Below are positions 28,048-37,840 of a stretch of DNA of 64,000 nucleotides, piece by piece. The notes under the pieces were generated by a model that was given only the letters and a program-made list of their open reading frames with translations, did no database searches and was not told where the DNA came from. Position numbers and translations under genes: made by a program. Source of the stretch: Erwinia rhapontici (lineage in GTDB: Bacteria; Pseudomonadota; Gammaproteobacteria; Enterobacterales; Enterobacteriaceae); contig NZ_VRKO01000016.1 in the NCBI RefSeq assembly GCF_012271765.1, positions 248,001-312,000 on the forward strand, read 5' to 3'. Each line of letters begins with the position of its first letter. Within the stretch, counting starts at the first letter, position 1.

Positions 28048-30237
28048 ATGTTTAATAAGATTAAAAAACAGGCATCACCAGGCATTGCAGTTCGTTCAGA
28101 CAAACACACCCTGCGTTTATTACTGGCTTCAACCCTGCTGATGGCGCCCGCCGTGCAGGCAGCCACCGAAGCCGAAAATACGCTGACGGTCACCGCAGAC
28201 ACCCAGGAAAGCGTCACCGCCCCGACCAAAGGGATCGTAGCGAAAGAGAGCGCTTCAGGCACCAAGACCGCCACACCGCTGCGTAAAACCCCGCAATCCA
28301 TTTCTGTGGTGACGCGCGATCAGATGGACGATCAGGATGCTCGCTCAGTGGCTGATGCACTGAGTTACTCCAGTGGCGTGGTAGCAACCTACCGTGGAAA
28401 CTCGAACCGTAATGATGAAGTGATCAGCCGTGGTTTCCGTTATGCACCAAAATTGCTGGATGGATTACATTTCGGTCTTTCTTCTGAGAATGGCGGGGCT
28501 GGGCAACTCGACCCATGGTTGCTTGAGCGTGTTGAAATCGTACATGGCCCGGCATCGGTACTTTATGGCCAGGTGAGCCCTGGTGGGCTGGTTCTGATGA
28601 CCAGTAAGCGCCCGACAGCAGAAAGTATTCATGAAGTGCAACTCAGCACCGGTAATCGCCACTATGGTGAGGCAGCGGTGGACTTCGGCGGCAAGCTGAA
28701 CGATGACAACACCTTGTTCTACCGCCTGAACGGCATTGCCAGCACCCAGAATGAGTTTGTGAAAAACAGCAAACAACAGCGTATGGCGATTGCGCCAGCG
28801 ATCACCTGGCTGCCAAATGAAGACACCAGCTTTACGCTGTTAACCAGCTACCAGAATGACCCGAAAGCGGGTTCGCGTAACTTCTTGCCACGCGCAGGTA
28901 CGCTCTATTCTACCGCTGCTGGCTATGTTCCTTATGACCTGAACGTCAGCGACTCTGACTTTACTAAGTCAAAGCGTGAACAGACCTCTATCGGTTACAG
29001 CCTGGAGCACAGCTTTAATGAAGCGGTATCGTTTACCCAGAACCTGCGTTACAGCCACCGCAATGAAGACTACAAATATCTGGTCTACAACGTGGATGAC
29101 GGCAACCGTACACTGACGCGTCTGGCGCAGCATGAAACGGCGATGACTAACGAATTCAACGTCGACAATCAGTTGAAAGGGCTATTCGATACCGGTGAAG
29201 TGAAGCATACCGTGCTGGGCGGTTTCGATTACCGCTACTCGCATATTGATAGCAAACTGTATCGTGACTACGGCAGCAGTTACCCGATGGACTGGAGCAA
29301 CCCGAGCCGTGTAGAGGTTGATGAAAGTTTGTTGGAGCTGGCCACCCATACCAAGAAATCCCTGAACCAGTACGGTGTGTATGTCCAGGATCAGCTGGAG
29401 TGGAATAACTGGAACCTGCTGCTGTCAGGTCGTAATGACTGGTCGCAGGTGAGCAACAAGGACCTCACAGCCGGGGGTTCAGATATCACTTATAATGACA
29501 GCGCGTTCACAGGGCGTGCCGGACTGCTGTATGCATTCGATAACGGTATTTCACCGTATGTCAGCTACAGCACCTCGTTTGAACCGGTGCTGGAGCAGGC
29601 GGCGGCAGGTGCCGATCCGCTGAAACCGACCACCGGTGAACAGACGGAAATCGGGGTGAAATTCCAGCCAGTGGGCGTGAATGCGATGATGACAGTCTCC
29701 TGGTTTGATATTAACCAGAAGAACGTCACCTCTTATAACCGTCTGACCAGTGCTTACGAGCAGATTGGTAAGGTCAACTCTCAGGGTATTGAGACAGAAC
29801 TTCATGTGCAGCCAACGCCGGAAATTAAGCTGACTACCGCTTATACCTATACCGATGTGGTGACCAAGAGCTCAACAGATCCGGATAAAGTCGGTCACAG
29901 CCCAAATGCTATCCCGCGTCATGCTGCTTCAGCCTGGGGTAGTTACAGCTTCCTTGATGGTGTGCTGAATGGTTTGACTGTGGGTACCGGCGTTCGTTAT
30001 GTGGGTAAAGCTCCGGGTGATGATATCGGCGAATACTATGTGCCGCATTACACCCTGTACGATGCGATGGTGAAATATGAACTGGGCCAGGCTGTCCCGA
30101 CTCTGAAAGGGACCACCTTACAGTTCAATGCGCAGAACCTGACGGATGAGCACTATGTGTCATCTTGTGCGGGTCAGTGGGCATGTTTCTACGGTGCAGG
30201 CCGTACGTTTGTTGCTTCTGTTAATTACCGCTGGTAA
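28048..30237 (+). CDS. TonB-dependent siderophore receptor 1 (FhuA/Fct-like)
   Basis: This 729-residue outer-membrane receptor has a signal peptide (cleavage near AVQAA) and the TonB box ENTLTVTA. The plug domain follows ([36 protein letters not shown] ... [19 protein letters not shown]). A 22-strand barrel ends in ASVNYRW with a terminal tryptophan. It belongs to the FhuA/FoxA-type siderophore receptors, not the FepA type. The Dickeya ferric-chrysobactin receptor Fct is also FhuA-like, and this gene occupies the fepA position opposite fes. It is therefore the probable receptor for the peptide-catechol siderophore. The C-terminal barrel has a disulfide-like pair ([10 protein letters not shown]). 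Confidence 0.93.
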   Translation: MFNKIKKQASPGIAVRSDKHTLRLLLASTLLMAPAVQAATEAENTLTVTADTQESVTAPTKGIVAKESASGTKTATPLRKTPQSISVVTRDQMDDQDARSVADALSYSSGVVATYRGNSNRNDEVISRGFRYAPKLLDGLHFGLSSENGGAGQLDPWLLERVEIVHGPASVLYGQVSPGGLVLMTSKRPTAESIHEVQLSTGNRHYGEAAVDFGGKLNDDNTLFYRLNGIASTQNEFVKNSKQQRMAIAPAITWLPNEDTSFTLLTSYQNDPKAGSRNFLPRAGTLYSTAAGYVPYDLNVSDSDFTKSKREQTSIGYSLEHSFNEAVSFTQNLRYSHRNEDYKYLVYNVDDGNRTLTRLAQHETAMTNEFNVDNQLKGLFDTGEVKHTVLGGFDYRYSHIDSKLYRDYGSSYPMDWSNPSRVEVDESLLELATHTKKSLNQYGVYVQDQLEWNNWNLLLSGRNDWSQVSNKDLTAGGSDITYNDSAFTGRAGLLYAFDNGISPYVSYSTSFEPVLEQAAAGADPLKPTTGEQTEIGVKFQPVGVNAMMTVSWFDINQKNVTSYNRLTSAYEQIGKVNSQGIETELHVQPTPEIKLTTAYTYTDVVTKSSTDPDKVGHSPNAIPRHAASAWGSYSFLDGVLNGLTVGTGVRYVGKAPGDDIGEYYVPHYTLYDAMVKYELGQAVPTLKGTTLQFNAQNLTDEHYVSSCAGQWACFYGAGRTFVASVNYRW

Positions 30238-30327
30238 TGGGTAGAGCAGGGCGTTCGTCGCCACTTTGAACTAAAGCGGGGTTCCACAGAGAACCGCGTT
30301 CCTGACAAGCTTCATTATCATCCTTTT

Positions 30328-30357
30328 AGCCACCCCAGACGGGGTGGCTATTTTTTT
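30328..30357 (+). terminator. Terminator of receptor gene 1
   Basis: AGCCACCCC / GGGGTGGCT is a 9-bp perfect stem with an AGAC loop, then A and seven T residues. It separates the two receptor genes into independent transcription units. Confidence 0.92.
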
Positions 30358-30520
30358 ACCTGATCGTTCCCTCACCGCACGTCCTGCTTTTTTCTGACGC
30401 CAGTCTGTTTAGCCGAACCGTTATAAATCACACTGATTTTTTCTTTAGTTTACATGTTGTTACTTTTTATCGTCCATGCCAGTTATTTGTGTAATAAGAA
30501 ATGCTAATACAAATGTTATT

Positions 30521-30539
30521 GAGAGTGATTTACATTTGC
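30521..30539. promoter_or_regulatory. Candidate Fur site of receptor gene 2
   Basis: GAGAGTGATTTACATTTGC (about 12 of 19 to the Fur consensus) lies in a block homologous to the promoter of receptor gene 1, including CTAATACAAAT upstream and ATGCGTCG downstream. Its conservation after duplication supports a real regulatory role. Confidence 0.55.
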
Positions 30540-30661
30540 ATTAGTATGCGTCGGAACTTCACACAGGTAAGAGGTAACTCTTCATTTAGTAAGGTTTTTT
30601 TTCATAAGCAGAGGGTGCGTTCGGACGTTAATGATCCGTGCCATTCCTGAAGTTAGCTACG

Positions 30662-30688
30662 GCCAATCAGTAAATCTAATGGGTTGGC
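30662..30688 (+). other. Conserved leader hairpin of receptor gene 2
   Basis: GCCAAT pairs with GTTGGC (one T-G wobble) at the same distance from the start codon as in receptor gene 1. The loop sequence differs but the stem is retained. Confidence 0.42.
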
Positions 30689-30743
30689 GGGCTTTACTGG
30701 TTTCTTTCGTAGACAAGGCTGTTTCAGACGAGATAACACAACT

Positions 30744-32930
30744 ATGTTGAAGAAGATAAAAACCCAGGCGCGCCCTGGTGTGGCAGTACACTCTGGAAAT
30801 ACCACCCTGCGCCTGTTGCTGGCGTCTTCACTGCTGGCGGCGCCGCTGGCGCAGTCCGCCACTGACAACACGCTGACGGTGACGGCGGAGTCCCAGGAGA
30901 GCGTGACGGGGCGAAACAGTGGTATTGTGGCGAAAGAGAGCGCTTCAGGCACCAAAACCCCCACCCCGCTGCGCAAAACCCCGCAATCGATTTCGGTGGT
31001 GACACGCGAGCAGATGGATGACCAGGCGGCAGCATCGGTTTCCGATGCCCTCAGTTATACCAGCGGTGTGGTGACCAACTATCGCGGTAACTCCAACCGT
31101 AACGACGAAATTATCAGCCGTGGCTTCCGCTACGCGCCAAAACTGCTGGATGGTCTGCACTTTGGTCTTTCCAGCTCCAGCGGGGGAGCCGGGCAGGTTG
31201 ACCCGTGGTTGCTGGAGCGCGTGGAGATGGTCCATGGCCCTGCAGGGGTGTTATACGGCCAGGTCAGCCCGGGTGGCCTGGTGATCATGACCAGCAAGCG
31301 CCCGACGGCTGAAGCCGTTCGCGAAGTGCAGCTCAGCACCGGCAATCATCATCTGGGCGAAGCGGCCTTTGATTTTGGCGGTAAGCTGAACGATGACAAC
31401 ACGCTGTTTTATCGTCTGAACGGTATTGCCAGCACCAGACATGAAGAAGTGAAAAACAATAAACAGGAACGCGTGGCAATAGCGCCCGCCATCACCTGGC
31501 TGCCGAATGCCGATACCAGCTTTACCCTGTTAACCAGCTACCAGAACGACCCGAAAGCCGGATCGCGTAACTTCCTGCCGATGGTCGGGACGTTGAAAGA
31601 AGCCAGCACCGGGTATATCCCGTATGACCTGAATATCAACGACCCGAACTACTATGGTAACAAGCGCGAACAGGCTTCCATTGGCTACGAATTTGACCAC
31701 AGCTTCAATGAAACGCTGTCGTTTACCCAGAACCTGCGCTATACCCATCGTGATGAAGACTATAAATATATGGTCTACACCACCAGCTCCGACCTCAACG
31801 ACCACACCATTGAACGTCGCCCGCAACATGAAACGGTGATGACGAACGAATTCGGTGTCGATAACCACCTCAAAGGGCTGTTTGATACCGGTGATGTCGG
31901 CCATACCGTGCTCGGTGGGCTGGATTATCGCTGGAGCCGCGTTGCCAGCACCCTGTCACGCCATACCTCGACCCAGTACCAGCTCGACTGGGCAAATCCT
32001 GGTCGTGTTGATGTGAATGAGGATGATTTTACCCCCAGCATTAACACCGTGAAGCAGCTGCATCAGGTTGGGGTCTACCTGCAGGATCAGATGGAGTGGA
32101 ATAACTGGAACCTGGTCCTGTCCGGCCGCAACGACTGGTCGCAGATCCGCACGATTAACCGCCTGAACGGTACGGATGTGAAGAACAATGACAGCGCCTT
32201 TACCGGCCGTGCCGGGCTGTTGTACGCCTTCGATAACGGTCTGTCGCCGTACATCAGTTACAGCACCTCGTTTGAACCGAACCTGAGCAATGGCGCACCG
32301 GGAACCGATCCGTTTAAGCCGACAACAGGGGAGCAGACCGAAGTGGGGGTGAAATACCAGCCGCCGGGTTCCAATACCGTGATGACCGTGTCGGTGTTTG
32401 ATATTACTCAGAAAAATATCACCTCGGCGAATACGGTGACCGGTTACAACGAGCAGATCGGGAAGGTTGACTCTAACGGCGTGGAAATGGAAGTGCATGC
32501 CCAGCCGTTGCCGGAAGTCAAACTGATGGCGGCTTATACCTATACCGATGCGGTGACAAAAGAGACTTACACAACCGCTCAACTTGGACGTACCCCTGCC
32601 AGCATTCCGCGTCATGCGGCATCGGCCTGGGGCAGCTACAGCTTCCTGAATGGGGCTCTGAGTGGGCTGACCGTAGGTACGGGTGTGCGTTACACCGGTG
32701 ATGCCCCGGCGGACAGCACCGGAACCAACGAAGTGCCGCACTTCACGCTGTACGATGCGATGGCAAAATATGAACTGGGCGAGGCGGTTTCCAGCCTGAA
32801 AGGCACCACGGTTCAACTGAATGTGCAGAACCTGACCGACAAGCACTATGTGGCATCCTGTAGCAACAGCGAAGCCTGTTTCTATGGTTCAGGCCGCAAT
32901 GTGGTGGCATCGGTGAACTATCGCTGGTAA
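30744..32930 (+). CDS. TonB-dependent siderophore receptor 2 (FhuA/Fct-like paralogue)
   Basis: This 728-residue paralogue of receptor 1 has the same architecture: signal peptide, TonB box DNTLTVTA, plug with [19 protein letters not shown], barrel and a C-terminal VASVNYRW. The start at 30744 aligns with that of receptor 1 ([15 protein letters not shown]); a further upstream ATG has no family support. The two proteins agree over most of the plug and differ most in the outer loops (for example around the YDLN and NRLNGTDV regions). This fits different ligand forms, such as monomer versus cyclic trimer. It has its own promoter and terminator. Confidence 0.93.
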   Translation: MLKKIKTQARPGVAVHSGNTTLRLLLASSLLAAPLAQSATDNTLTVTAESQESVTGRNSGIVAKESASGTKTPTPLRKTPQSISVVTREQMDDQAAASVSDALSYTSGVVTNYRGNSNRNDEIISRGFRYAPKLLDGLHFGLSSSSGGAGQVDPWLLERVEMVHGPAGVLYGQVSPGGLVIMTSKRPTAEAVREVQLSTGNHHLGEAAFDFGGKLNDDNTLFYRLNGIASTRHEEVKNNKQERVAIAPAITWLPNADTSFTLLTSYQNDPKAGSRNFLPMVGTLKEASTGYIPYDLNINDPNYYGNKREQASIGYEFDHSFNETLSFTQNLRYTHRDEDYKYMVYTTSSDLNDHTIERRPQHETVMTNEFGVDNHLKGLFDTGDVGHTVLGGLDYRWSRVASTLSRHTSTQYQLDWANPGRVDVNEDDFTPSINTVKQLHQVGVYLQDQMEWNNWNLVLSGRNDWSQIRTINRLNGTDVKNNDSAFTGRAGLLYAFDNGLSPYISYSTSFEPNLSNGAPGTDPFKPTTGEQTEVGVKYQPPGSNTVMTVSVFDITQKNITSANTVTGYNEQIGKVDSNGVEMEVHAQPLPEVKLMAAYTYTDAVTKETYTTAQLGRTPASIPRHAASAWGSYSFLNGALSGLTVGTGVRYTGDAPADSTGTNEVPHFTLYDAMAKYELGEAVSSLKGTTVQLNVQNLTDKHYVASCSNSEACFYGSGRNVVASVNYRW

Positions 32931-32994
32931 GCCGCGAATCGTCTGACGACGAGGTGATACGTACACGCCTCGTCCAGCGATTTATCATCTTTTA

Positions 32995-33021
32995 CCACCC
33001 CAGCCGGGGTGGTTTTTTTTT
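32995..33021 (+). terminator. Terminator of receptor gene 2
   Basis: CCACCCC / GGGGTGG forms the stem around AGCC, followed by nine T residues. It is nearly the same sequence as the terminator of receptor gene 1, as expected after a tandem duplication. Confidence 0.92.
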
Positions 33022-33064
33022 GGCGCTCTGTCAGACTGAATGCTGCCAGTAACAGGAGAGATAA

Positions 33065-33703
33065 ATGTCGCAGTTATCGGGCCGCAGCCGTGCAGGCGCG
33101 TGCTGTTTCGCCGCCGGGGGATTGCTGTATCTGCTGGCCGAACGTACCAGCGCGCTGGCCTGGCATCATCCGGCCTATCGCTACAGCCACAACTATATTA
33201 GTGATCTCGGTATTCCTGAATGCGGGGCGCAGATTTGCTCACCGCTGCATAACGTGATGAATGCCGGATTTGCGATGGAAGGCGTGCTGTTTCTGCTGGC
33301 TTGCTTACTGTTGCGGCCGCAGCTGTCAGGGGGAATGGGGTGGGCGGCGTTGCTGGCAGGCGGCCTGCATGGCATTGGTGGCGTTATGATCGCGCTATTC
33401 CACAGCGGTGGGGAAGCCGATGGGGTGACATTGCATCAGGCAGGTGCGGTGATGGCGATTGGCGGGGGTAATCTGTGCCTGATCGTCACCGGCCTGGCGT
33501 TGCGCCGTTGCACGCCAGTGTATGCCGGGTTTAGCCTGCTGCTGGGAATGGTCGGCTTGCTCTGTATGGTGCTCATCCCGTACGTGGCGTTGCCGATCGG
33601 CATCATTGAGCGTGCGGCGGTGTATCCCATCACCCTCTGGCAGGTGGTGAGCGGATTTTCGTTGCTGTTACTGTCTTACCGGTTCAAAAGGAGCGTGTTG
33701 TGA
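33065..33703 (+). CDS. DUF998 family membrane protein
   Basis: This 212-residue integral membrane protein has about six hydrophobic helices. The N-terminal SHNYISDLGIPECG motif is typical of DUF998 proteins, whose function is not established. AGGAGAG precedes the ATG. The stop codon overlaps the GTG start of the following AcoR-type gene by GTGA, so translation of the two is probably coupled. This makes it part of the activator transcript, but nothing in its sequence shows a role in acetoin metabolism. Confidence 0.85.
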   Translation: MSQLSGRSRAGACCFAAGGLLYLLAERTSALAWHHPAYRYSHNYISDLGIPECGAQICSPLHNVMNAGFAMEGVLFLLACLLLRPQLSGGMGWAALLAGGLHGIGGVMIALFHSGGEADGVTLHQAGAVMAIGGGNLCLIVTGLALRRCTPVYAGFSLLLGMVGLLCMVLIPYVALPIGIIERAAVYPITLWQVVSGFSLLLLSYRFKRSVL

Positions 33704-35646
33704 ATCAGAGCCAGCGTGAACATATTGCCACCGTGCTTGCCTGCACCCGCGAAGATACCCGGAATCTGGCGCAGGGTCAGCATGACCAGGCCATCCATGA
33801 CTCCTGGCAGCGCTGCGTTATCAACCATGGTCTTGATCCCAGCCGTATGCAGGCGGCGCGCATCCTTCCCTGGCAGGAGCTGCGAGAGCATCGCGAACAT
33901 CTTGAAGAGTTTCGCCATATTGCCCGGCACGGTTTGAGCCGGTTATACCAGCAGATTGCTCCGGCGGGCTATGTGGTGTTGCTGACGGATGCCCACGGGG
34001 TGACGGTGGACTATCTGGGGGATGACAGCGCTGAAATCAGCCTGCGTCGCGCTGGCCTGTTCCTGGGGGCACAATGGTCGGAAGCCTGGGCGGGCACCTG
34101 TGCGGTTGGCACAGCGCTGGCGACCGGGAAACCGCTGACCGTACATCACAACGACCATTTCGATGCCACGCATATCGCGCTCTCCTGCTCGGCCGTGCCG
34201 CTGTTCGATCCGCAGGGGCAGCTTAACGCCATCCTGGATATCTCCGCACTGACCTCGCCGCAGCCGAAATCCGGCCAGCAGCTGGCGTTACAGATTGCGC
34301 GGATGCATGCCCACCAGATTGAAAATGCCTGGTTTGAGCATCGCCACCGTGCCGACTGGGTGCTGAAACTCAGCCCGTCCTCGCCGTTTGTCGAGGTCAG
34401 CCCGGATTACCTTATTGCTTTTGATGCCGATGGCCGGGTGATCGGGCATAACCACCGTGCGCAGCGGATGCTGGAGAAAGAGCTGGGCATTGATGCGCCG
34501 CTGCCGCACTGCCGCAGCACGCTGCTCGGGATGCCGATTGAACAGCTGTTTAATACTTCGATAGACAGTTTGCCGGACTGGCTGGCCAGCGCCAGCGGTC
34601 GTCAGGGCACGCTGGATCGGCTGCACAGCGGTGAGCGGCTGTATGTGACGGCAGTGCAGCCCGCACGCCGCCCGGAGCGCACGGCGATCACCACGCCCGC
34701 CGCACTGCCTGCGCCGCTGGCGGCCCTCACGGGCGGCGATCCGGCATTGCAGCAACAGTTACAGCGTGCCTCGCGCTTACTGAGTGCGCCGCTGCATCTG
34801 GTGGTGCAGGGGGAAACGGGCAGCGGCAAAGAGTATTTTGCCCGCGCTTTCCATCAGTCCAGCCAGCGCAGTGGGCAGCCGTTTATTGCGGTGAACTGTG
34901 CCGCGATCCCCGCGACCTTGATTGAAAGTGTGCTGTTTGGTCATCTGCCGGGCAGTTTCTCCGGGGCGGGCAGCAAAGCGCGGCGCGGCCTGGTCCAGGA
35001 AGCCGACGGCGGCACGCTGTTCCTTGATGAGATCGGTGATATGCCGCTGGAGATGCAGACGCGGTTGCTGCGCGTGCTGGCCGAGCAGGAGGTGCTGCCG
35101 GTCGGGGCTTCACGCCCGGTTGCGGTGGATATCCGTGTGATTTCGGCTTCACATCATGTGCTTGAGGAGCTGGTGGAGCAGGGGCGTTTTCGCGCCGATC
35201 TGTTCTGGCGTTTGCAGGGGGCGCGCATCACCCTGCCTGCACTGCGCAACCGTCAGGATCTCGACTGGTTAATCGACAACATGCTGGCGGGCAAAGCCCG
35301 ACTGTCCGCAGCGGCGCGTCAGTGCCTGCATCAGCATGGCTGGCCGGGTAACCTGCGTGAACTGAGCAATGCGCTGGATTACGCCGTGGCGATGGCCGAT
35401 GGCGACACGATTGACGCTGGCGATCTGCCTGACGGCATCGGCATTAGCGCACCGCTGACGTTAATTCAGGCGCGTTCGGCAGAGGGACAGACGCTGGCGG
35501 ATGAAGGGCAACAGCTGGTGGCCCTGCTGCGTGCCGCACGCTGGAACCACAGCGCCGTGGCGCGTCAGCTGGGCATCAGCCGGATGACGCTGTATCGCCG
35601 GATGCAGCGTTATGGCATTCAGTCGCCCAACACGCAGCCTGCATAG
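33700..35646 (+). CDS. acoR: Sigma-54-dependent activator, AcoR type
   Basis: This 648-residue enhancer-binding protein has an N-terminal AcoR-type sensing region with a GAF domain (about residues 70-190; GTCAVGTALATGKPLTVHHNDHF). A central AAA+ domain follows (Walker A GETGSGKE near residue 371; Walker B GGTLFLDEIGD). The C-terminal Fis-type helix-turn-helix is VARQLGISRMTLYRRMQRYGI. The sigma-54 contact loop is GSFSGA rather than GAFTGA, a conservative variant. AcoR proteins activate acetoin and butanediol catabolic genes. A near-consensus sigma-54 promoter lies before the butanediol dehydrogenase gene at 39433, its likely target. The start is GTG with AGGAG upstream. Confidence 0.88.
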   Translation: MNQSQREHIATVLACTREDTRNLAQGQHDQAIHDSWQRCVINHGLDPSRMQAARILPWQELREHREHLEEFRHIARHGLSRLYQQIAPAGYVVLLTDAHGVTVDYLGDDSAEISLRRAGLFLGAQWSEAWAGTCAVGTALATGKPLTVHHNDHFDATHIALSCSAVPLFDPQGQLNAILDISALTSPQPKSGQQLALQIARMHAHQIENAWFEHRHRADWVLKLSPSSPFVEVSPDYLIAFDADGRVIGHNHRAQRMLEKELGIDAPLPHCRSTLLGMPIEQLFNTSIDSLPDWLASASGRQGTLDRLHSGERLYVTAVQPARRPERTAITTPAALPAPLAALTGGDPALQQQLQRASRLLSAPLHLVVQGETGSGKEYFARAFHQSSQRSGQPFIAVNCAAIPATLIESVLFGHLPGSFSGAGSKARRGLVQEADGGTLFLDEIGDMPLEMQTRLLRVLAEQEVLPVGASRPVAVDIRVISASHHVLEELVEQGRFRADLFWRLQGARITLPALRNRQDLDWLIDNMLAGKARLSAAARQCLHQHGWPGNLRELSNALDYAVAMADGDTIDAGDLPDGIGISAPLTLIQARSAEGQTLADEGQQLVALLRAARWNHSAVARQLGISRMTLYRRMQRYGIQSPNTQPA

Positions 35647-35655
35647 CGGAAAGAC

Positions 35656-36408
35656 ATGACGATGAAAAAAAACGTTCAGGTCGCGGGTGACGGCCCGTTT
35701 ATGTTGCCACACGGGCGACTGCTGTTCTGTTCAGACCCGACTGAGGCCGAGGACGGGTTGTTTCCGCTGGCTGCCGCAGGCCATAAAGTGGCCCAGCTGT
35801 GGTACGGGCCACAGTCGCTGGTGGTGCCTTCCAGCTACCGGCGTTTTAGCTCGCTGGAGGCGGTGCGGGAGCAGTTTGCCGCAGCCGGATGCCCGGTGTT
35901 CCTGCGTAAATCCGGCGGCGGGCTGGTGCCACAGGGGCCGGGCATTATCAACCTCAGCCTGGCGTATCCGATCGCGCGTACCCTCGGTGAGGCAGCGGAA
36001 GAGGTGTATCGTCATCTGTGCGCGATCTTAAGTGATGCGCTGGCGGAGCTGGGTGTGGTAACGGGCTGGCAGGCGGTGGAAGGATCGTTCTGCGACGGGC
36101 GTTTTAACCTCGCCTGCGGCGAAGGACAGCAGGCGCGTAAAATCGCCGGAACGGCACAATACTGGCGGGCAATCCCTGACAGTGATGTGGATGCACCGCG
36201 TCGCCATGTGGTTCTGGCCCATGCGGTTCTGCTGGTGGACTGTGATTTAGCGGCGGCACATCGCCAGGCGAATCAGTTTGAGGCGGCGTTAGGCAGCGGG
36301 CGTTTCTATCAGGCATCAAAAACGGTCAGTGTGGCGCAGAGGCTGTCAGCCCGGCATCCGTATTTGCGTGATGAGGTGGTTGACGCGCTGATCGCGAGGA
36401 TCACGTAG
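35656..36408 (+). CDS. Lipoate-protein ligase family protein (LplA/BPL fold)
   Basis: This 250-residue protein of the biotin/lipoate ligase family has the lipoyl-adenylate loop LRKSGGGLVPQGPGIINLSL (about residues 80-100; the classic form is RRxSGGGAVYHD). GTAQYWR and HVVLAHAVLLVDCDL follow. It starts 9 bp after the AcoR-type gene. Acetoin dehydrogenase needs a lipoylated E2 subunit, so the pairing is sensible, but no aco dehydrogenase genes are in the window. The replacement of YHD by VPQ in the loop leaves its catalytic competence open. It could also be an octanoyl- or lipoyl-transferase relative. Confidence 0.75.
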   Translation: MTMKKNVQVAGDGPFMLPHGRLLFCSDPTEAEDGLFPLAAAGHKVAQLWYGPQSLVVPSSYRRFSSLEAVREQFAAAGCPVFLRKSGGGLVPQGPGIINLSLAYPIARTLGEAAEEVYRHLCAILSDALAELGVVTGWQAVEGSFCDGRFNLACGEGQQARKIAGTAQYWRAIPDSDVDAPRRHVVLAHAVLLVDCDLAAAHRQANQFEAALGSGRFYQASKTVSVAQRLSARHPYLRDEVVDALIARIT

Positions 36409-36445
36409 GGCTGGAGGTTTTATCGCTGCAAGAATCGCGTCAGGT

Positions 36446-36459
36446 CTGAGGTTTCCCCA
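36446..36459. repeat. Isolated MITE end-like sequence
   Basis: CTGAGGTTTCCCCA differs at one position from the terminal inverted repeat of the element at 36842-37079. No matching partner end lies within the next few hundred bases, so it may be the remnant of a second copy. Confidence 0.4.
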
Positions 36460-36557
36460 TCAGACAAGAGCGAAATGATCTGTAGAGGCGGATCTTGTTT
36501 TTCGGTCGGCCTGTCAGGAGTTTAACGGCCAGGTCAACGTCAAGGGCGTTTCGCTTT

Positions 36558-36732
36558 CCCGCTGCGCGGGCTGAGCGACCCAGGGCGGCCAGTCGCCGCC
36601 GCCCTGTGGACCCGGGCTTGCGGCTGGCGCTGCGTCCACTGCGTGGATGCCTTCGCAAGCGTCGTTCACCGACGGAATGGTCGTGACGGCACATCCCTGT
36701 GCCGGCTCTCCCTCTCACCGCCGTCCTGGCGG
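36558..36732. other. Hairpin-dense GC-rich segment without a credible gene
   Basis: At least six short hairpins follow one another: CCCG/CGGG (36558-36570), CAGGGCGGC/GCCGCCCTG (36581-36606), GTGGAC/GTCCAC (36606-36639), CGTCG/CGACG (36660-36674), GGCACA/TGTGCC (36688-36703) and CCGCC/GGCGG (36718-36732). Open frames across it give low-complexity, arginine-rich products with no family features. It could be a structured RNA, part of a mobile element or a decayed repeat. Confidence 0.45.
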
Positions 36733-36841
36733 TTCGTCCTGGTTCACTGCGCTTCCTCAGCGCTGCTGAATGCCGCCTCAACGTCAAAACCGAGGTCAAC
36801 ACCCAAACCGAAAACAACTCTGGACGGGTAGGGGGTGACCA

Positions 36842-37079
36842 CTGAGGTATCCCCACAAATATTAGTGGCTGATAATTCTGCCTCTGGTCTGAAAATAGAG
36901 TGCTCACTGTGGGTTTAAAACCGCCACGGCATCCGAACTTTCGTAGGGGCCGACCCTCTTTTCCGGTCGGACCGGCCTGAATGTATGCACCGCAGGCGAG
37001 GTCTGCGTCACTGGCTGACCGGAAAAGAAGGTCAGCCACTACCAATTAATCGCTGTTTTGTTTTATGGGGATACCTCAG
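36842..37079. mobile_element. 238-bp MITE-like insertion with 14-bp inverted repeats
   Basis: The ends are perfect 14-bp inverted repeats, CTGAGGTATCCCCA at 36842-36855 and its complement at 37066-37079. They are flanked by a 10-bp direct repeat GGGGTGACCA (36832-36841 and 37080-37089), which is a target duplication. There is no transposase. The end sequence CTGAG...CCCC recalls the IS4/IS10 group, but that is from memory. The target, read across the insertion, is itself a REP-like palindrome (GTAGGGGGTGACC ... CCGGTC). The element carries two further copies of that repeat family inside (36944-36974 and 37013-37043). Confidence 0.85.
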
Positions 37080-37306
37080 GGGGTGACCATTTTTTCCGGT
37101 CTGCCCATGATGTTGAGCAGGGTGCCGAGGCCCGCAGGGATGCGGACATTATCCGTGGTGATGGTCTGCACAATGGTTCAGGTCATCATCAAGAGCGTTT
37201 CGCTTTCCTGCTATGTGACTGACAAATTAACCCTCGCAAACGTTAAACAGCACACACAAATGCTATCCTTGGCTGGCGATAATCATGGAAAAACTAAGGA
37301 ATAGTA

Positions 37307-37840
37307 ATGATTGATAAGGAAATGAAGGATGGCAGCTTGCGCCTGATGACACCAGGTGAAGTCAAAATGGCCAAAGATATTTTTCGCGAGACAATTAACT
37401 ACTCGAAAGTGTGGGTACATAAAGGGAGTTATTTCTTTTTTGGACTACAGAATAAGAACACTTCCATGTCTCCCAATGGAGAAATGTATTTCCGAAATTA
37501 TTACCACCCGGACTTCTCAAAAGCCAGTATAAGCAATCAGCACATTTTTATTCATGAGCTGTCTCACGTATGACAGTTCCAGCACGGTATGAGGGTTAAA
37601 TTAAGAGGGCTGCTGAGTTGGGCAGCAAAGTATCAATATACCTTAAGCAGTTGGCCACTCAGCGTTTATGGCATGGAACAGCAAGCACAAATTATTGCAG
37701 ATTATTATCTACTTACGCGTTTCAATGGACGAGAGGATTGGAATTCGAATACTTTATGTACTAACTGTAAAGACTTATCTGATGCGGATTTAATCAGCCA
37801 GTATAAGCACACGCTGAGATCCTTCCCGTGGAGTCTGTAA
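37307..37840 (+). pseudogene. Zinc-metallopeptidase-like T6SS/Rhs-associated effector, interrupted by a stop codon
   Basis: One frame of 177 codons is interrupted at codon 89 by TGA (37571-37573). Across the stop it reads FIHELSHV-stop-QFQHGMRVKLRGL. Relatives have HExxHVWQ here, so a TGG tryptophan codon has very likely become TGA, directly after the HExxH zinc motif. The rest is intact (MEQQAQIIADYYLLTRF). Such short HExxH proteins occur near vgrG/rhs genes as 'Rhs-associated' or type VI effectors and are followed by a lipoprotein immunity gene, as here. AT-rich composition contrasts with the flanks and suggests transfer. The UGA-C context could allow some readthrough. Confidence 0.8.

Noticed and set aside
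36440-37045. Minus-strand open frame of about 201 codons over the hairpin-rich region and MITE
   Set aside because: It crosses both the MITE boundary and the hairpins, and the product has no family-like features.
37065-37304. Small plus-strand frame of about 79 codons before the metallopeptidase pseudogene
   Set aside because: It starts inside the MITE end and has no convincing ribosome binding site or family motif.
37571-37573. Selenocysteine codon instead of a stop in the metallopeptidase frame
   Set aside because: Relatives have tryptophan (TGG) here and no SECIS-like stem is obvious immediately after the TGA; a nonsense change is simpler.
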